DNA of 64,000 nucleotides, taken from positions 1-64,000 of the forward strand of contig NZ_LMOJ01000002.1 of the NCBI RefSeq assembly GCF_001424165.1, in the 5' to 3' direction. Source of the stretch: Massilia sp. Leaf139. Its GTDB lineage: Bacteria; Pseudomonadota; Gammaproteobacteria; Burkholderiales; Burkholderiaceae_D. A model generated the notes under the pieces. It did no database searches and was not told the origin of the DNA. It saw only the letters and a program-made list of their open reading frames with translations. The position numbers and the translations under genes were made by a program. Below, piece by piece: positions 7,086 through 16,238 of this stretch; positions within the stretch are counted from its first letter, which is position 1; every line of letters begins with the position of its first letter.

Positions 7086-9194
7086 ATGTCCATCACCCAA
7101 GTCCGCGCTGCCTGCCCCCACGATTGCCCCGATACCTGTGCCCTGCTCGTCACCGTCGAAGACGGTGTGGCGACCGAAGTGCGCGGCGATCCGGAGCATC
7201 CGACCACGGCCGGCGTGCTGTGCACGAAGGTGGCGCGCTATGTCGAGCGCACCTATTCGCCGGATCGCGTGCTCTACCCGATGCGCCGCGTCGGCAAGAA
7301 GGGAGAAGGGAAGTTCGAACGCATCAGCTGGGACGCCGCGCTCGATGAAATCGCCGCGCGTCTGAAACCGATCGCGGCACACGATCCGCAAGCCATCCTG
7401 CCTTACAGCTATTGCGGCACCATGGGCCTGGTACAGGGCGAAGCGATGTCGATGCGCTTCTTTAACAAGCTGGGCGCCTCGCTGCTCGACCGGACGATCT
7501 GCGCGACCGCCGGCTTCACCGGCTACAAATACACGATCGGCGCCTCGATCGGCACCGACATGGAGCAGTTCCAGGATGCCAAGCTGATCCTCATCTGGGG
7601 CGGCAATCCGATCGCCTCGAACCTGCACTTCTGGATGCGCGCCCAGGAAGCGAAGCGCCGCGGCGCCAAGCTGATCGCCATCGACCCCTACCGCTCGCTG
7701 ACGGCCGAAAAATGTCACGAGCACATCGCGCTGCTGCCCGGCACCGACGCCGCCTTCGCGCTCGGCCTGATGCACGTGCTGATCGCGGAAGACCTGCTCG
7801 ACCACGACTACATCGCCAACTACACGCTCGGCTTCGAGGAACTGAGGGAACGCGCGGCCGAGTGGACGCCGGAGCGCACCGCCGAGACCTGCGGCATCAG
7901 CGCGCAGGAAATCGTCGATCTGGCGCGCCTGTACGGAAGTACGGCGCAGCGCGGCGAGCCGGTGGCGATCCGCTGCAACTATGGTGTGCAGCGTGCGCGC
8001 GGCGGCGGCATGGCGGTGCGCAACATGAGCTGCCTGCCGGCCCTGGTCGGCGCCTGGCGCCATGCGGCCGGCGGCATCCAGCTCTCCACCTCCGGGTCCT
8101 TCCCGGCCAACAAAGCCAAGCTGCAGCGCCCGGATCTGCTGGCCGGCCGCACGCCGCGCACGATCAACATGACCACCATCGGCGACGATTTATTGAAACC
8201 GGCGTCGCCGGAGTTCGGCCCGCAGGTGGAAGCCGTCATCGTCTACAACGCCAACCCGCTGGCAATTGCCCCGGATTCGGCCAAGGTACAGCAGGGCTTC
8301 GAGCGCGAGGATCTGTTCACGGTGGTGCTGGAACAGTTCCAGACCGACAGCGCGGATTACGCCGACATCCTGCTGCCGGCCACGACCCAGCTCGAACACG
8401 TCGATGCGCACCTGGCTTATGGCCACCTGTACATGATGGCGAACAACGCCGCCATTGCACCGATGGGCGAAGCCAAGCCGAACAGCGAAATCTTCCGCCT
8501 GCTGGCCGCGCGCATGGGTTTTACGGATGACTGCTTCACCGAATCCGACGACGAACTGGCCGCGCAAGCCTTCGACAAAACCCACACGCGCGCAATCCAC
8601 TTCGACTGGGAAGCGCTGAAGCAGAAGGGCTGGCAAAAGCTGAACATGCCCGACGCGCCTTTTGCCGAGGGCGGTTTCCCCACACCCTCGGGCAAGTGCG
8701 AGTTTTACTCGGCATCGATGGCGCAGGATGGCCTCGATCCGCTGCCGGCCTATATTGCCCCCTACGAATCGGCGGCTTCGAATCCTGAATTAGCGAAGAA
8801 ATATCCGTTGGGGATGATTTCTCCGCCGGCACGGAACTTCCTGAACTCAACCTTTGTCAATGTACAGAGCCTACGCGCAACCGAGGGCGAGCCGCACCTC
8901 GACATCCACCCGAACGACGCCGCAATGCGCGGCATCGCCCACGGTGACATGGCGCGTATTTTTAACGACCGCGGCTCTTTTATTGCCAAGGCGCGCGTGA
9001 CCGAGAAAGCGCGACCGGGCCTCGTGGTGGGCTTGTCGATCTGGTGGAAGAAACTCGCCAAGGACGGCAAGAACGCCAACGAAGTGACCAGCCAGCGCCT
9101 GACCGACATGGGTCGGGCGCCCACTTTCTACGACACCCTGGTGCAGGTCGAAAAAGCCGCACCGCGACCCGGACATGAAGATTCCATCCCCTAA
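7086..9194 (+). CDS. Molybdopterin-dependent oxidoreductase with one [4Fe-4S] cluster
   Basis: A 702-residue member of the DMSO reductase superfamily. The N terminus carries the iron-sulfur motif C10-x3-C14-x3-C18 (CPHDCPDTC) with a fourth cysteine at C47, then the large catalytic domain. A cysteine in YSYCGTMG (about 113-119) and ICATAGFTG are near the expected cofactor pocket. The C-terminal beta-barrel ends with a molydopterin-dinucleotide-binding region (HPNDAAMRGIAHGDMARI). No Tat signal is present, so it is probably cytoplasmic. The physiological substrate cannot be told; relatives include formate, nitrate and thiosulfate/polysulfide enzymes. No electron-transfer subunit gene is adjacent. 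Start chosen at MSITQVRAAC. The 3' end overlaps the next gene by 20 bases, suggesting cotranscription. Confidence 0.9.
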   Translation: MSITQVRAACPHDCPDTCALLVTVEDGVATEVRGDPEHPTTAGVLCTKVARYVERTYSPDRVLYPMRRVGKKGEGKFERISWDAALDEIAARLKPIAAHDPQAILPYSYCGTMGLVQGEAMSMRFFNKLGASLLDRTICATAGFTGYKYTIGASIGTDMEQFQDAKLILIWGGNPIASNLHFWMRAQEAKRRGAKLIAIDPYRSLTAEKCHEHIALLPGTDAAFALGLMHVLIAEDLLDHDYIANYTLGFEELRERAAEWTPERTAETCGISAQEIVDLARLYGSTAQRGEPVAIRCNYGVQRARGGGMAVRNMSCLPALVGAWRHAAGGIQLSTSGSFPANKAKLQRPDLLAGRTPRTINMTTIGDDLLKPASPEFGPQVEAVIVYNANPLAIAPDSAKVQQGFEREDLFTVVLEQFQTDSADYADILLPATTQLEHVDAHLAYGHLYMMANNAAIAPMGEAKPNSEIFRLLAARMGFTDDCFTESDDELAAQAFDKTHTRAIHFDWEALKQKGWQKLNMPDAPFAEGGFPTPSGKCEFYSASMAQDGLDPLPAYIAPYESAASNPELAKKYPLGMISPPARNFLNSTFVNVQSLRATEGEPHLDIHPNDAAMRGIAHGDMARIFNDRGSFIAKARVTEKARPGLVVGLSIWWKKLAKDGKNANEVTSQRLTDMGRAPTFYDTLVQVEKAAPRPGHEDSIP

Positions 9195-10296
9195 ACTCTC
9201 CTCGTTGTTCCGGCGCGCGCTCGTTCTGGGCGCCGCTGCCGGCATGCTTGCCAGTTGTTCTACTCTGAATTACTACACCCAGGCCGCCCAGGGCCAACTC
9301 GAACTCCTCTCCGACGCACGACCCATCGATGACTGGCTGGCCGATCCGGCCACCAACACGACGCTGCGCCATCGCCTGGAAACGGCGCGCCAGATCCGCC
9401 GCTTCGCCGTCCAGCAAATGGGCTTGCCCGACAACGGCAGCTATAAAAACTACGCCGCCTTGAAACGCCAGTACGTGCTGTGGAACGTCGTCGCCACGCC
9501 GGAATTGTCCCTGAAACCGCTGCAATGGTGTTTCCCGGTCGCCGGTTGCGTGAACTACCGCGGCTACTACAGCAAGGAAGACGCGCAGGCCTATGCCAGG
9601 CAACTGCGCGCCGAAGGCCGCGACGTCGAAGTCGGCGGCGTGAGTGCCTATTCGACCCTCGGCTGGTTCAGCGACCCGCTGATTTCCACCTTCATCAACT
9701 ATCCCGATGCCGAACTGGCGCGCATGATCTTCCACGAACTGGCGCACCAGGTGACCTATGTGCAGGGCGATTCGCGCTTCAACGAATCCTTCGCCAGCGC
9801 GGTGGAAGAGGCCGGCGTCGAATTGTGGCTGGAGCGTTTCGGCAATCCGGCGATGCGCGATGGTTACGCGCGCTATTCGGTGCGGCGCAAGGATTTCCTG
9901 GCATTGCTGCTGAAGTACCGGAAAGAGCTGGAACGCACCTACGCCGCCATCATCCCCGACGAACAAAAGCGCATCGGCAAGGCGCGCCTGTTCATCGCCC
10001 TGAAGGAGGAATACCAGGTGCTGAAGGCGAACTGGGGCGGCTATGCCGGCTACGACCGCTTCTTCGCCGAGCCGCTCTCGAATGCGCACCTGGCCTCGAT
10101 CGCCACCTATAACGACTACGTGCCGGCCTTCCGCGCGATGCTCAGAAAGGAAAAGGATTTCCGCGCGTTTTACAGTAAAGTGAACCGGCTGGCGAAGCTG
10201 GACAAGGGCGAGCGGCAGGCGGCACTGAAGCTGATCGACGTGAGTTCGCCACCGGCGAATTTCATGGTGCAACGCACCAATGCGGCCATGCCATAA
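9175..10296 (+). CDS. Lipoprotein metallopeptidase, predicted aminopeptidase (DUF2265 family)
   Basis: A 373-residue protein with a lipoprotein signal (LGAAAGMLASC, lipid attachment on the cysteine of LASC at about C27). A zinc-metallopeptidase motif HELAHQ lies at H187-Q192, with the third-ligand candidate in NESFASAVEE about 15 residues on. The order matches the family annotated as putative aminopeptidase (COG4324). It is probably anchored in the outer membrane facing the periplasm. The start ATG lies inside the end of the molybdopterin gene (20-base overlap in another frame), so the pair is likely cotranscribed, although no functional link is obvious. Confidence 0.87.
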   Translation: MKIPSPKLSSLFRRALVLGAAAGMLASCSTLNYYTQAAQGQLELLSDARPIDDWLADPATNTTLRHRLETARQIRRFAVQQMGLPDNGSYKNYAALKRQYVLWNVVATPELSLKPLQWCFPVAGCVNYRGYYSKEDAQAYARQLRAEGRDVEVGGVSAYSTLGWFSDPLISTFINYPDAELARMIFHELAHQVTYVQGDSRFNESFASAVEEAGVELWLERFGNPAMRDGYARYSVRRKDFLALLLKYRKELERTYAAIIPDEQKRIGKARLFIALKEEYQVLKANWGGYAGYDRFFAEPLSNAHLASIATYNDYVPAFRAMLRKEKDFRAFYSKVNRLAKLDKGERQAALKLIDVSSPPANFMVQRTNAAMP

Positions 10297-10461
10297 ACCC
10301 TGCCGTAGAGTGCCTGTTCCAATCTCGCCAAAAGCGCTTGCTTATGCGGGCGCTGCCCGATAGCATCAATAACAAACGCATAATGTACGGCGTGGGTGTC
10401 GTTCGCGTTGCGAAATTGCGCCCACGGACGATGACAATCCTATTGGAGACAGAGGCACCTG

Positions 10462-12159
10462 ATGGACAAACTTTGGCTGAAGTCGTATCCCCCTGGCGTA
10501 CCCGCGGAAATCAATCCCGAACAGTACACCTCGCTCGTCCACCTGCTGGAAGAGTCCTTCCAGAAGTTCGCGCAAAACAACGCGTACGTCTGCATGGACA
10601 AGTTCCTCACGTATGCCGAGCTCGACGCGTGCTCGAAGCGCCTCGGCGCCTGGCTGCAAAGCCGTGGCATGAGTAAGGGCGCGCGGGTGGCGGTGATGAT
10701 GCCGAACATCCTCCAGTACCCGGTCGCGATCGCCGCCATCCTGCGTGCCGGCTACACCGTCGTCAACGTCAATCCGCTCTACACGCCGCGCGAACTCGAA
10801 CACCAGCTGAAGGATTCGGGCAGCGAAGCGATCATCGTGCTCGAGAACTTCGCGCACACGGTCGAGCAGGTGCTCAAGAATACGCCGGTGCGCCACGTGG
10901 TCGTGGCCAGCATGGGCGAAATGCTGGGCGGCGCCAAAGGCATGCTGGTCAACTTCGTCGTGCGTAACGTGAAGAAGATGGTGCCCGAGTTCGCGCTGCC
11001 GAACATGGTGCGCTTCAAGGATGCCATGGCGCAGGGCGCCAAGATGCCGTTTTCGAAACCGGCGCTGACCCAGTCCGACATCGCCTTCCTGCAGTACACC
11101 GGCGGTACCACGGGCGTCTCGAAGGGCGCCACGCTCACCCACCGCAACGTGATCGCCAATGTGCTGCAGACCGAAGCCTGGGGCGAGCCGGCGCTGGCGC
11201 AGCCGCCGCACGTGGAGTTCCAGACCATCATCTGCGCGCTGCCGCTGTACCACATCTTCGCGCTGACGGCCTGCGCCCTGTTCGGCATGCGCACCGGCGC
11301 CCTGAACGTCCTGATCCCGAATCCGCGCGACATCCCGGGCTTCATCAAGGAACTGGGCAAGTACAAGTTCACCATGCTGCCGGCTGTGAACACCCTGTAC
11401 AACGCGCTGGTCAATCACCCTGACTTCGCCAGCCTCGACTTCTCGCAGCTGAAAACCGCGAACGGCGGCGGCATGGCCGTGCAGCAGGCGGTCAACGACA
11501 AGTGGAAGCAGATCACCGGCAAGAGTATCATCGAGGGTTACGGCCTGTCGGAAACCGCACCGGTCGCCACCTGCAACCGCTCGGACGAAACCGGTTTCAC
11601 CGGCAGCATCGGCCTGCCGGTGCCGTCGACCGACATCGCCATCCTGGACGACGACGGCAAGCCGGTACCGCTGGGCCAGCCCGGCGAGATCGCGATCCGC
11701 GGCCCGCAGGTGATGGCCGGCTACTGGAACCGTCCGGACGAAACGGCCAAGGTCATGACGGCCGACGGCTTCTTCAAGTCGGGCGACATCGGCACCATGG
11801 ACGAACGCGGCTACGTGAAAATCGTCGACCGCAAGAAGGACATGATCCTGGTGTCGGGCTTTAACGTCTACCCGAATGAACTCGAAGGCGTGATCGCCGG
11901 CCACCCGGGCGTGCTCGAATGCGCGGTCGTCGGGGTGCCGGACGAGCACTCGGGCGAGGCAGTGAAGGTCTTCGTGGTCAAGAAGGATCCGGCCCTGACC
12001 GAAGCGGTGCTGATGGACTACTGCAAGCAGCAGTTCACCGGCTACAAGAAGCCGAAGTTCATCGAATTCCGCGACGAACTGCCGAAGACGAACGTCGGCA
12101 AGATCCTGCGGCGCGCGCTGCGCGACGAACAGCAGCAGAAGCAAAAGCAAGCAGCTTGA
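10462..12159 (+). CDS. fadD: Long-chain-fatty-acid--CoA ligase (first of a tandem pair)
   Basis: A 565-residue ANL-superfamily enzyme that activates fatty acids to acyl-CoA with ATP, feeding beta-oxidation; peripheral to the inner membrane. The AMP-binding P-loop YTGGTTGVSKGATLTHRN lies near residues 211-228, the GYGLSETAP adenylate motif near 358, and the hinge and C-terminal subdomain motif (GDIGTMDERGYVKIVDRKKD) near 435-455. The closing NVGKILRRALRDE supplies the catalytic-lysine region. TTGGAGA precedes the start. A second, closely related ligase follows after an intrinsic terminator. The 165-base upstream spacer shows no assured operator. Confidence 0.95.
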   Translation: MDKLWLKSYPPGVPAEINPEQYTSLVHLLEESFQKFAQNNAYVCMDKFLTYAELDACSKRLGAWLQSRGMSKGARVAVMMPNILQYPVAIAAILRAGYTVVNVNPLYTPRELEHQLKDSGSEAIIVLENFAHTVEQVLKNTPVRHVVVASMGEMLGGAKGMLVNFVVRNVKKMVPEFALPNMVRFKDAMAQGAKMPFSKPALTQSDIAFLQYTGGTTGVSKGATLTHRNVIANVLQTEAWGEPALAQPPHVEFQTIICALPLYHIFALTACALFGMRTGALNVLIPNPRDIPGFIKELGKYKFTMLPAVNTLYNALVNHPDFASLDFSQLKTANGGGMAVQQAVNDKWKQITGKSIIEGYGLSETAPVATCNRSDETGFTGSIGLPVPSTDIAILDDDGKPVPLGQPGEIAIRGPQVMAGYWNRPDETAKVMTADGFFKSGDIGTMDERGYVKIVDRKKDMILVSGFNVYPNELEGVIAGHPGVLECAVVGVPDEHSGEAVKVFVVKKDPALTEAVLMDYCKQQFTGYKKPKFIEFRDELPKTNVGKILRRALRDEQQQKQKQAA

Positions 12160-12188
12160 CGACGCGTTAGTCGCATTGCGTCCGGCTG

Positions 12189-12227
12189 GCAAAGCCGCCC
12201 GTCAAAACGGGCGGCTTTGCATTTTTA
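12189..12227 (+). terminator. Intrinsic terminator between the two fadD genes
   Basis: GCAAAGCCGCCCGT, loop CAAA, then ACGGGCGGCTTTGC followed by ATTTTTATT: a 14-bp near-perfect stem plus a T-rich tail. It stands 30 bases after the first fadD stop and 34 bases before the second start, so the second gene is either read through or has a promoter inside or just after this short region. Confidence 0.88.
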
Positions 12228-12260
12228 TTGGACACAAAGTTTTAAGAAGGCGAGGCACAG

Positions 12261-13943
12261 ATGGACAAGTTTTGGCTCAAGTCGTACCAGGGGGGCGTAC
12301 CGGCGGAGATCGACCCGACGCAGTACCGCTCACTCACCCATTTGCTGGAAGAGTCCTTCCGCAAGTACGCGGCCCAGAACGCCTTTGCCTGCATGGACAA
12401 GACGCTGACTTACGGCGAGCTCGATCGCCTGTCGGCGCAGATGGCGGCCTGGCTGCAAAGCCGCGGCCTGCAGCCGGGTGCGCGCGTGGCGATCATGCTG
12501 CCCAACGTGCTGCAATACCCGGTGGCGATGGCGGCGGCCCTGCGCGGCGGTTATACCATCGTCAACGTCAACCCGCTCTACACCCCGCGCGAACTGCAGC
12601 ACCAGCTGAAGGACTCGGGCGCCGAGGCGCTGGTGGTGCTGGAAAACTTCGCCCACACGGTGGAACAGGTGATCGCCAACACGCCGGTGAAGCACGTCAT
12701 CGTCGGCACCATGGGCGACCTGCTCGGCGGCGTGAAGGGCACGATCGTCAACTTCGTCGTCCGTAAAGTCAAAAAGATGGTGCCGGCCTGGTCGCTGCCG
12801 GGCGCGATCGGCTTCAAGAAAATGCTGGCCGAAGGCGCGCGCCTGACCTTCAAGCCCGTGAAACTCGGCCACGACGACATCGCCTTCCTGCAGTACACCG
12901 GCGGCACCACGGGCGTCTCGAAGGGCGCCGTCCTGCTGCACCGCAACGTGCTGGCCAACGTGCTGCAGAACGAAGCCTGGTTCGGCCCGTCGCTGGGCCG
13001 CGCACCAAGCGACAAGCAGCTCGAATTCATGTGCGCGCTGCCGCTGTACCACATCTATGCGCTGACCGTCTGCGCGCTGCTGGGCATGCGCCTGGGCGCG
13101 ATGAACGTCCTGATCCCGAACCCGCGCGACATGGACGGCTTCATCAAGGAACTGGGCAAGTACAAGATCAACGTGTTCCCGGCTGTGAACACGCTGTATA
13201 ACGGCCTGGTCAACCAGCCGGCCTTCGCCAACCTGGATCACTCCACCTACCTGGTGTGCCCGGGCGGCGGCATGGCGGTGCAGCAGGCGGTGGCCGACAA
13301 GTGGCTCAAGATCACCGGCACCCCGATCGTCGAAGGTTATGGCTTGTCCGAGACCTCGCCGGTGGTCACCGCAAACCGCTGCGACATCACCGATTTCACC
13401 GGCACCATCGGCCTGCCGCTGCCGTCGACCGAAGTGCTGATCCTCGACGAAGCGGACAAACCTGTCCCCTTCGGCCAGTCCGGCGAAATCGCCGTGCGCG
13501 GCCCGCAGGTGATGGCCGGCTACTGGAAGCGCGACGACGAGACGGCCAAGGTCATGACGGCGGACGGCTTCATGAAGACCGGCGACATCGGCATCATGGA
13601 CGAACGCGGCTACACCCGCATCGTCGACCGCAAGAAGGACATGATCCTGGTCTCGGGCTTCAATGTGTACCCGAACGAAGTCGAGAACGTCGTCGCTTCG
13701 CACCCGGGCGTGCTGGAAGTAGCCTGCGTCGGCGTGCCGGATAAACACTCGGGCGAAGCGGTGAAGCTGTATGTGGTCAAGAAGGACGCGTCGCTCACCG
13801 TCGAGACGCTGATGGAGTTCTGCAAGGAAGAGCTGACCGGTTATAAACGTCCGCGCACCATCGAGTTCCGCGATACGCTGCCGAAGACCAATGTCGGCAA
13901 GATCCTGCGGCGTGAATTGCGGGATGAGAAGCAGAGCGCCTGA
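12261..13943 (+). CDS. fadD: Long-chain-fatty-acid--CoA ligase (second of a tandem pair)
   Basis: A 560-residue paralogue of the preceding ligase, similar along its whole length by eye: both begin MDK(L/F)WLKSY and share YTGGTTGVSKGA near residue 212, GYGLSETSP near 360 and the terminal NVGKILRRELRDE. The pair is best explained by tandem duplication. The largest differences are in the central substrate-pocket segment (for example FGPSLGRAPSDKQLEFM here against GEPALAQPPHVEFQTI in the first), which may alter chain-length preference. A GAAGGCGAGG ribosome-binding region precedes the start, so it is translated on its own. Pseudomonas has a comparable fadD1-fadD2 tandem with overlapping specificities. 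Confidence 0.94.
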   Translation: MDKFWLKSYQGGVPAEIDPTQYRSLTHLLEESFRKYAAQNAFACMDKTLTYGELDRLSAQMAAWLQSRGLQPGARVAIMLPNVLQYPVAMAAALRGGYTIVNVNPLYTPRELQHQLKDSGAEALVVLENFAHTVEQVIANTPVKHVIVGTMGDLLGGVKGTIVNFVVRKVKKMVPAWSLPGAIGFKKMLAEGARLTFKPVKLGHDDIAFLQYTGGTTGVSKGAVLLHRNVLANVLQNEAWFGPSLGRAPSDKQLEFMCALPLYHIYALTVCALLGMRLGAMNVLIPNPRDMDGFIKELGKYKINVFPAVNTLYNGLVNQPAFANLDHSTYLVCPGGGMAVQQAVADKWLKITGTPIVEGYGLSETSPVVTANRCDITDFTGTIGLPLPSTEVLILDEADKPVPFGQSGEIAVRGPQVMAGYWKRDDETAKVMTADGFMKTGDIGIMDERGYTRIVDRKKDMILVSGFNVYPNEVENVVASHPGVLEVACVGVPDKHSGEAVKLYVVKKDASLTVETLMEFCKEELTGYKRPRTIEFRDTLPKTNVGKILRRELRDEKQSA

Positions 13944-13980
13944 CCATCTAATCGGCACCTGGGGTGATCACCCGTTGATC

Positions 13981-14100
13981 CGCGTGGGCTTGGAGAGCCC
14001 GGTGAACCCGTCATTGAGGCCATTGGCCTCAATGACCCCTACGCTTTGCACCTGCCGCGGGTGCTTGCGCACCGTAGGGTGGGCTCCCCGAGCCCACGCG
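13981..14100. repeat. Dispersed palindromic repeat, copy 2 (paired units with nested hairpin)
   Basis: The left unit begins CGCGTGGGCTTGGAGAGCCC; the right unit reads CCGTAGGGTGGGCTCCCCGAGCCCACGCG in two pieces that complement the left one almost fully. Between them lies a nested near-perfect palindrome, TCATTGAGGC-CATTGGCCTCAATGA, then CCCCTACG. The same architecture recurs at 18.1 kb with different stem bases. It sits between convergent fadD and phoD genes. Confidence 0.85.
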
Positions 14101-14157
14101 TCCGCATCATCCGCACCGCGATAAAAACGTTCGAATCGCACCGGTCGAACGATACGC

Positions 14158-15720
14158 TCACACCCGCTCGATCCGCCCCGCCCCCACCGCAAACGCCGCC
14201 AGCTCCGCTTGCCCCGAGCCCGCATCGCGCACATCGTCCAAGCCCATGAAACGCGCCTGCGCCCCGCGCGGCGTCAGCTCCACCAGCATGTAGCCGCGCC
14301 GGTCGCTGCGCCCGTACAGCATGTGCGGATTGCGCTCGACATTCTCCTGCGTGCGTCCCTGCGGCCGTGAACTCGAGGTGATCGAGGTGCCGCACAATTC
14401 CGCGGCAAGCACCGGGTTCGCCTTCGACACCGGCCGATTGAAATCGCGCCGCAATGTGCTCGCATAAAAGGTGTGCACGTCGCCCGCCAGCACCAGCGGA
14501 TTCTTCGCGCCGCTACTGGCCAGCGTGTCGAGCAGGCGCCGCCGCGCCGCCGGATAGCCATCCCATCCATCCGTCCAGAAGCGGCCGTCGTCGGGCGCGC
14601 GGATCGGCACGCCGCTCGACTGCGCCAGCGGCGTCTGCTGGGCCAGGATGTTCCAGTGCGCGCGCGAGGAGTGCAGGCCCTGCGCCAGCCAGGCTTCCTG
14701 TTCGGCCCCCAGCATCGTGCGGCTTGGGTCGCGCAGGGCTTCGCAGGCGCGCGCCAGTACCACGTTCGAGCCGCCGCGTCCCGGTTTCGAGCAGGGCAGG
14801 GCCGAGCGGTACTGGCGGTTGTCGAGCACGTGGAAGCGCGCCAGGCGGCCCCAGTCGTGGCGCTGATACATGCGCAGGCTGCCGAAGCGTCCATTCGGCG
14901 GCGGTAGGCGCAGCGGCATGTGTTCGTAAAAGGCCTGGTAGGCGGCGGCGCGGCGCGCGGCGAAGCCGCCGGACAAGCGCTCGTCGATGTCGCCGGCGTA
15001 GTCGTTGGCGACCTCGTGGTCGTCCCAGGTCACGATCCAGGGCGCGGCTTGGTGCGCCGCCTGCAGGTCGCGGTCGCTCTTGTATTGCGCATAGCGCGCG
15101 CGGTACTGCGCCAGCGTGAACGATTCGTCGCTGCGGATCGCGCGCTGCGGATGGCGCAGCTGGTAGGGGCCCCACTCATAGATGTAATCACCGAGGAAGG
15201 CGACCAGGTCGGGCGCGGCGGCCGCGATGTGGCGGTGCGCGGCGTAGTGGCCGAACTCCCAGTGCTGGCAGGAGGCCACCGCCAGTTTCAGCGAAGAGGG
15301 CAAGGCGTCGCCCGCCGGCGCGGTGCGCGTGCGACCGACCGGACTGACGGCGTCGCCCAGCATGAAGCGGTACCAGTACCATCGCGCCGGCTGCAAGCCG
15401 ACCGCATCGACGTGCACGCTGTGCGCCAGGGCAGGAGAAGCGACCGCGCTGCCGGCCGCGGCGATCTTGCGAAAAGCCTCGTCCTCGGCCACTTCCCAGC
15501 GCAGCGTCAGGGCCAGTGGCGGCGCCGATGCCGCGTTCAGCGGATCGGGCAGGATGCGCGTCCAGAGGATGACGGAATGGGGCAGCGGCGAGCCGGAGGC
15601 GACGCCAAGCGAGAAGGGATACGAGCTGCCCGCGGCCTGCGCATTGAAAGACGTGCCCGCCGTGGCGGCCGCGGCCAGGCGCGCCGCGTCGAGCAGGAAG
15701 CCGCGGCGCGCCTCCAGCAT
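14158..15720 (-). CDS. phoD: Alkaline phosphatase D (PhoD) family phosphodiesterase
   Basis: A 520-residue exported metallophosphoesterase. The N terminus carries a twin-arginine-type signal (EARRGFLLDAARLAAAA, cut after NAQA), consistent with folded export of a metal enzyme. An N-terminal PhoD beta domain is followed by the catalytic domain: VASCQHWEFG, AFLGDYIYEWG, TWDDHEVANDYAG and LAGDVHTFYAS, which supply the usual Asp, Cys, Asn and His ligands of the Ca/Fe site. It would release phosphate from phosphomono- and diesters in the periplasm. The start lies three bases after the stop of the thioesterase gene, so the two are cotranscribed. No Pho box could be identified upstream of the pair with confidence. 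Confidence 0.93.
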   Translation of the reverse strand: MLEARRGFLLDAARLAAAATAGTSFNAQAAGSSYPFSLGVASGSPLPHSVILWTRILPDPLNAASAPPLALTLRWEVAEDEAFRKIAAAGSAVASPALAHSVHVDAVGLQPARWYWYRFMLGDAVSPVGRTRTAPAGDALPSSLKLAVASCQHWEFGHYAAHRHIAAAAPDLVAFLGDYIYEWGPYQLRHPQRAIRSDESFTLAQYRARYAQYKSDRDLQAAHQAAPWIVTWDDHEVANDYAGDIDERLSGGFAARRAAAYQAFYEHMPLRLPPPNGRFGSLRMYQRHDWGRLARFHVLDNRQYRSALPCSKPGRGGSNVVLARACEALRDPSRTMLGAEQEAWLAQGLHSSRAHWNILAQQTPLAQSSGVPIRAPDDGRFWTDGWDGYPAARRRLLDTLASSGAKNPLVLAGDVHTFYASTLRRDFNRPVSKANPVLAAELCGTSITSSSRPQGRTQENVERNPHMLYGRSDRRGYMLVELTPRGAQARFMGLDDVRDAGSGQAELAAFAVGAGRIERV

Positions 15721-15723
15721 CGT

Positions 15724-16176
15724 TTACTGGTGCGAGATCAGCGATTCGATCGGCGGCAGCTGGCGCGGCTTGCGATCGGGGCCGGTGGCGACATAGGTCA
15801 GCGTCGCTTCGGTGACTTTCACGATGTTCGACTGCAGGCGGTTGCGCTCGGCATACACCTCGACATACACGGTGATCGAGGTGTTGCCTACCTTGACGAT
15901 ATCGGCGTAAAACGACAGCAGGTCGCCGACGAACACCGGGTTCTTGAACAGGAAGGAATTCACCGCGATGGTGGCGACGCGGCCGTTGGCGCGGCGGGTG
16001 GCCGGCAGCGAACCGGCGATGTCGACCTGGGCCATGATCCAGCCGCCGAAGACATCGCCATACACGTTCGCATCGGGCGGGCCCGGCATCACGCGCAGCT
16101 GCGGCATTTTTCCTTCCGGCAGACGGTTCGTGTTCGGGTTGCTGCTGGCGGGCGCGGTGTTTTCTGGCGTGGTCAT
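15724..16176 (-). CDS. Acyl-CoA thioesterase (hotdog fold, YciA-like)
   Basis: A 150-residue hotdog-fold thioesterase. The motif GDVFGGWIMAQVDIAGSLPA holds the catalytic acidic residue region characteristic of the YciA/BACH group, followed by RVATIAVNSFLFKNPVFVGD. These cytoplasmic enzymes hydrolyse acyl-CoA to free acid and CoA. Start chosen at the ATG of MTTPENTAPA, since upstream in-frame sequence runs into the promoter zone of the divergent ABC gene; the ribosome-binding site is weak. The gene leads a two-gene unit with phoD. A metabolic link between them is not obvious. Confidence 0.88.
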   Translation of the reverse strand: MTTPENTAPASSNPNTNRLPEGKMPQLRVMPGPPDANVYGDVFGGWIMAQVDIAGSLPATRRANGRVATIAVNSFLFKNPVFVGDLLSFYADIVKVGNTSITVYVEVYAERNRLQSNIVKVTEATLTYVATGPDRKPRQLPPIESLISHQ

Positions 16177-16238
16177 CTTGAATTCTCGTGAAAAGCTACA
16201 ATCGTCCCGAATTGAACCATAGATCCCGGATCCCTGCC

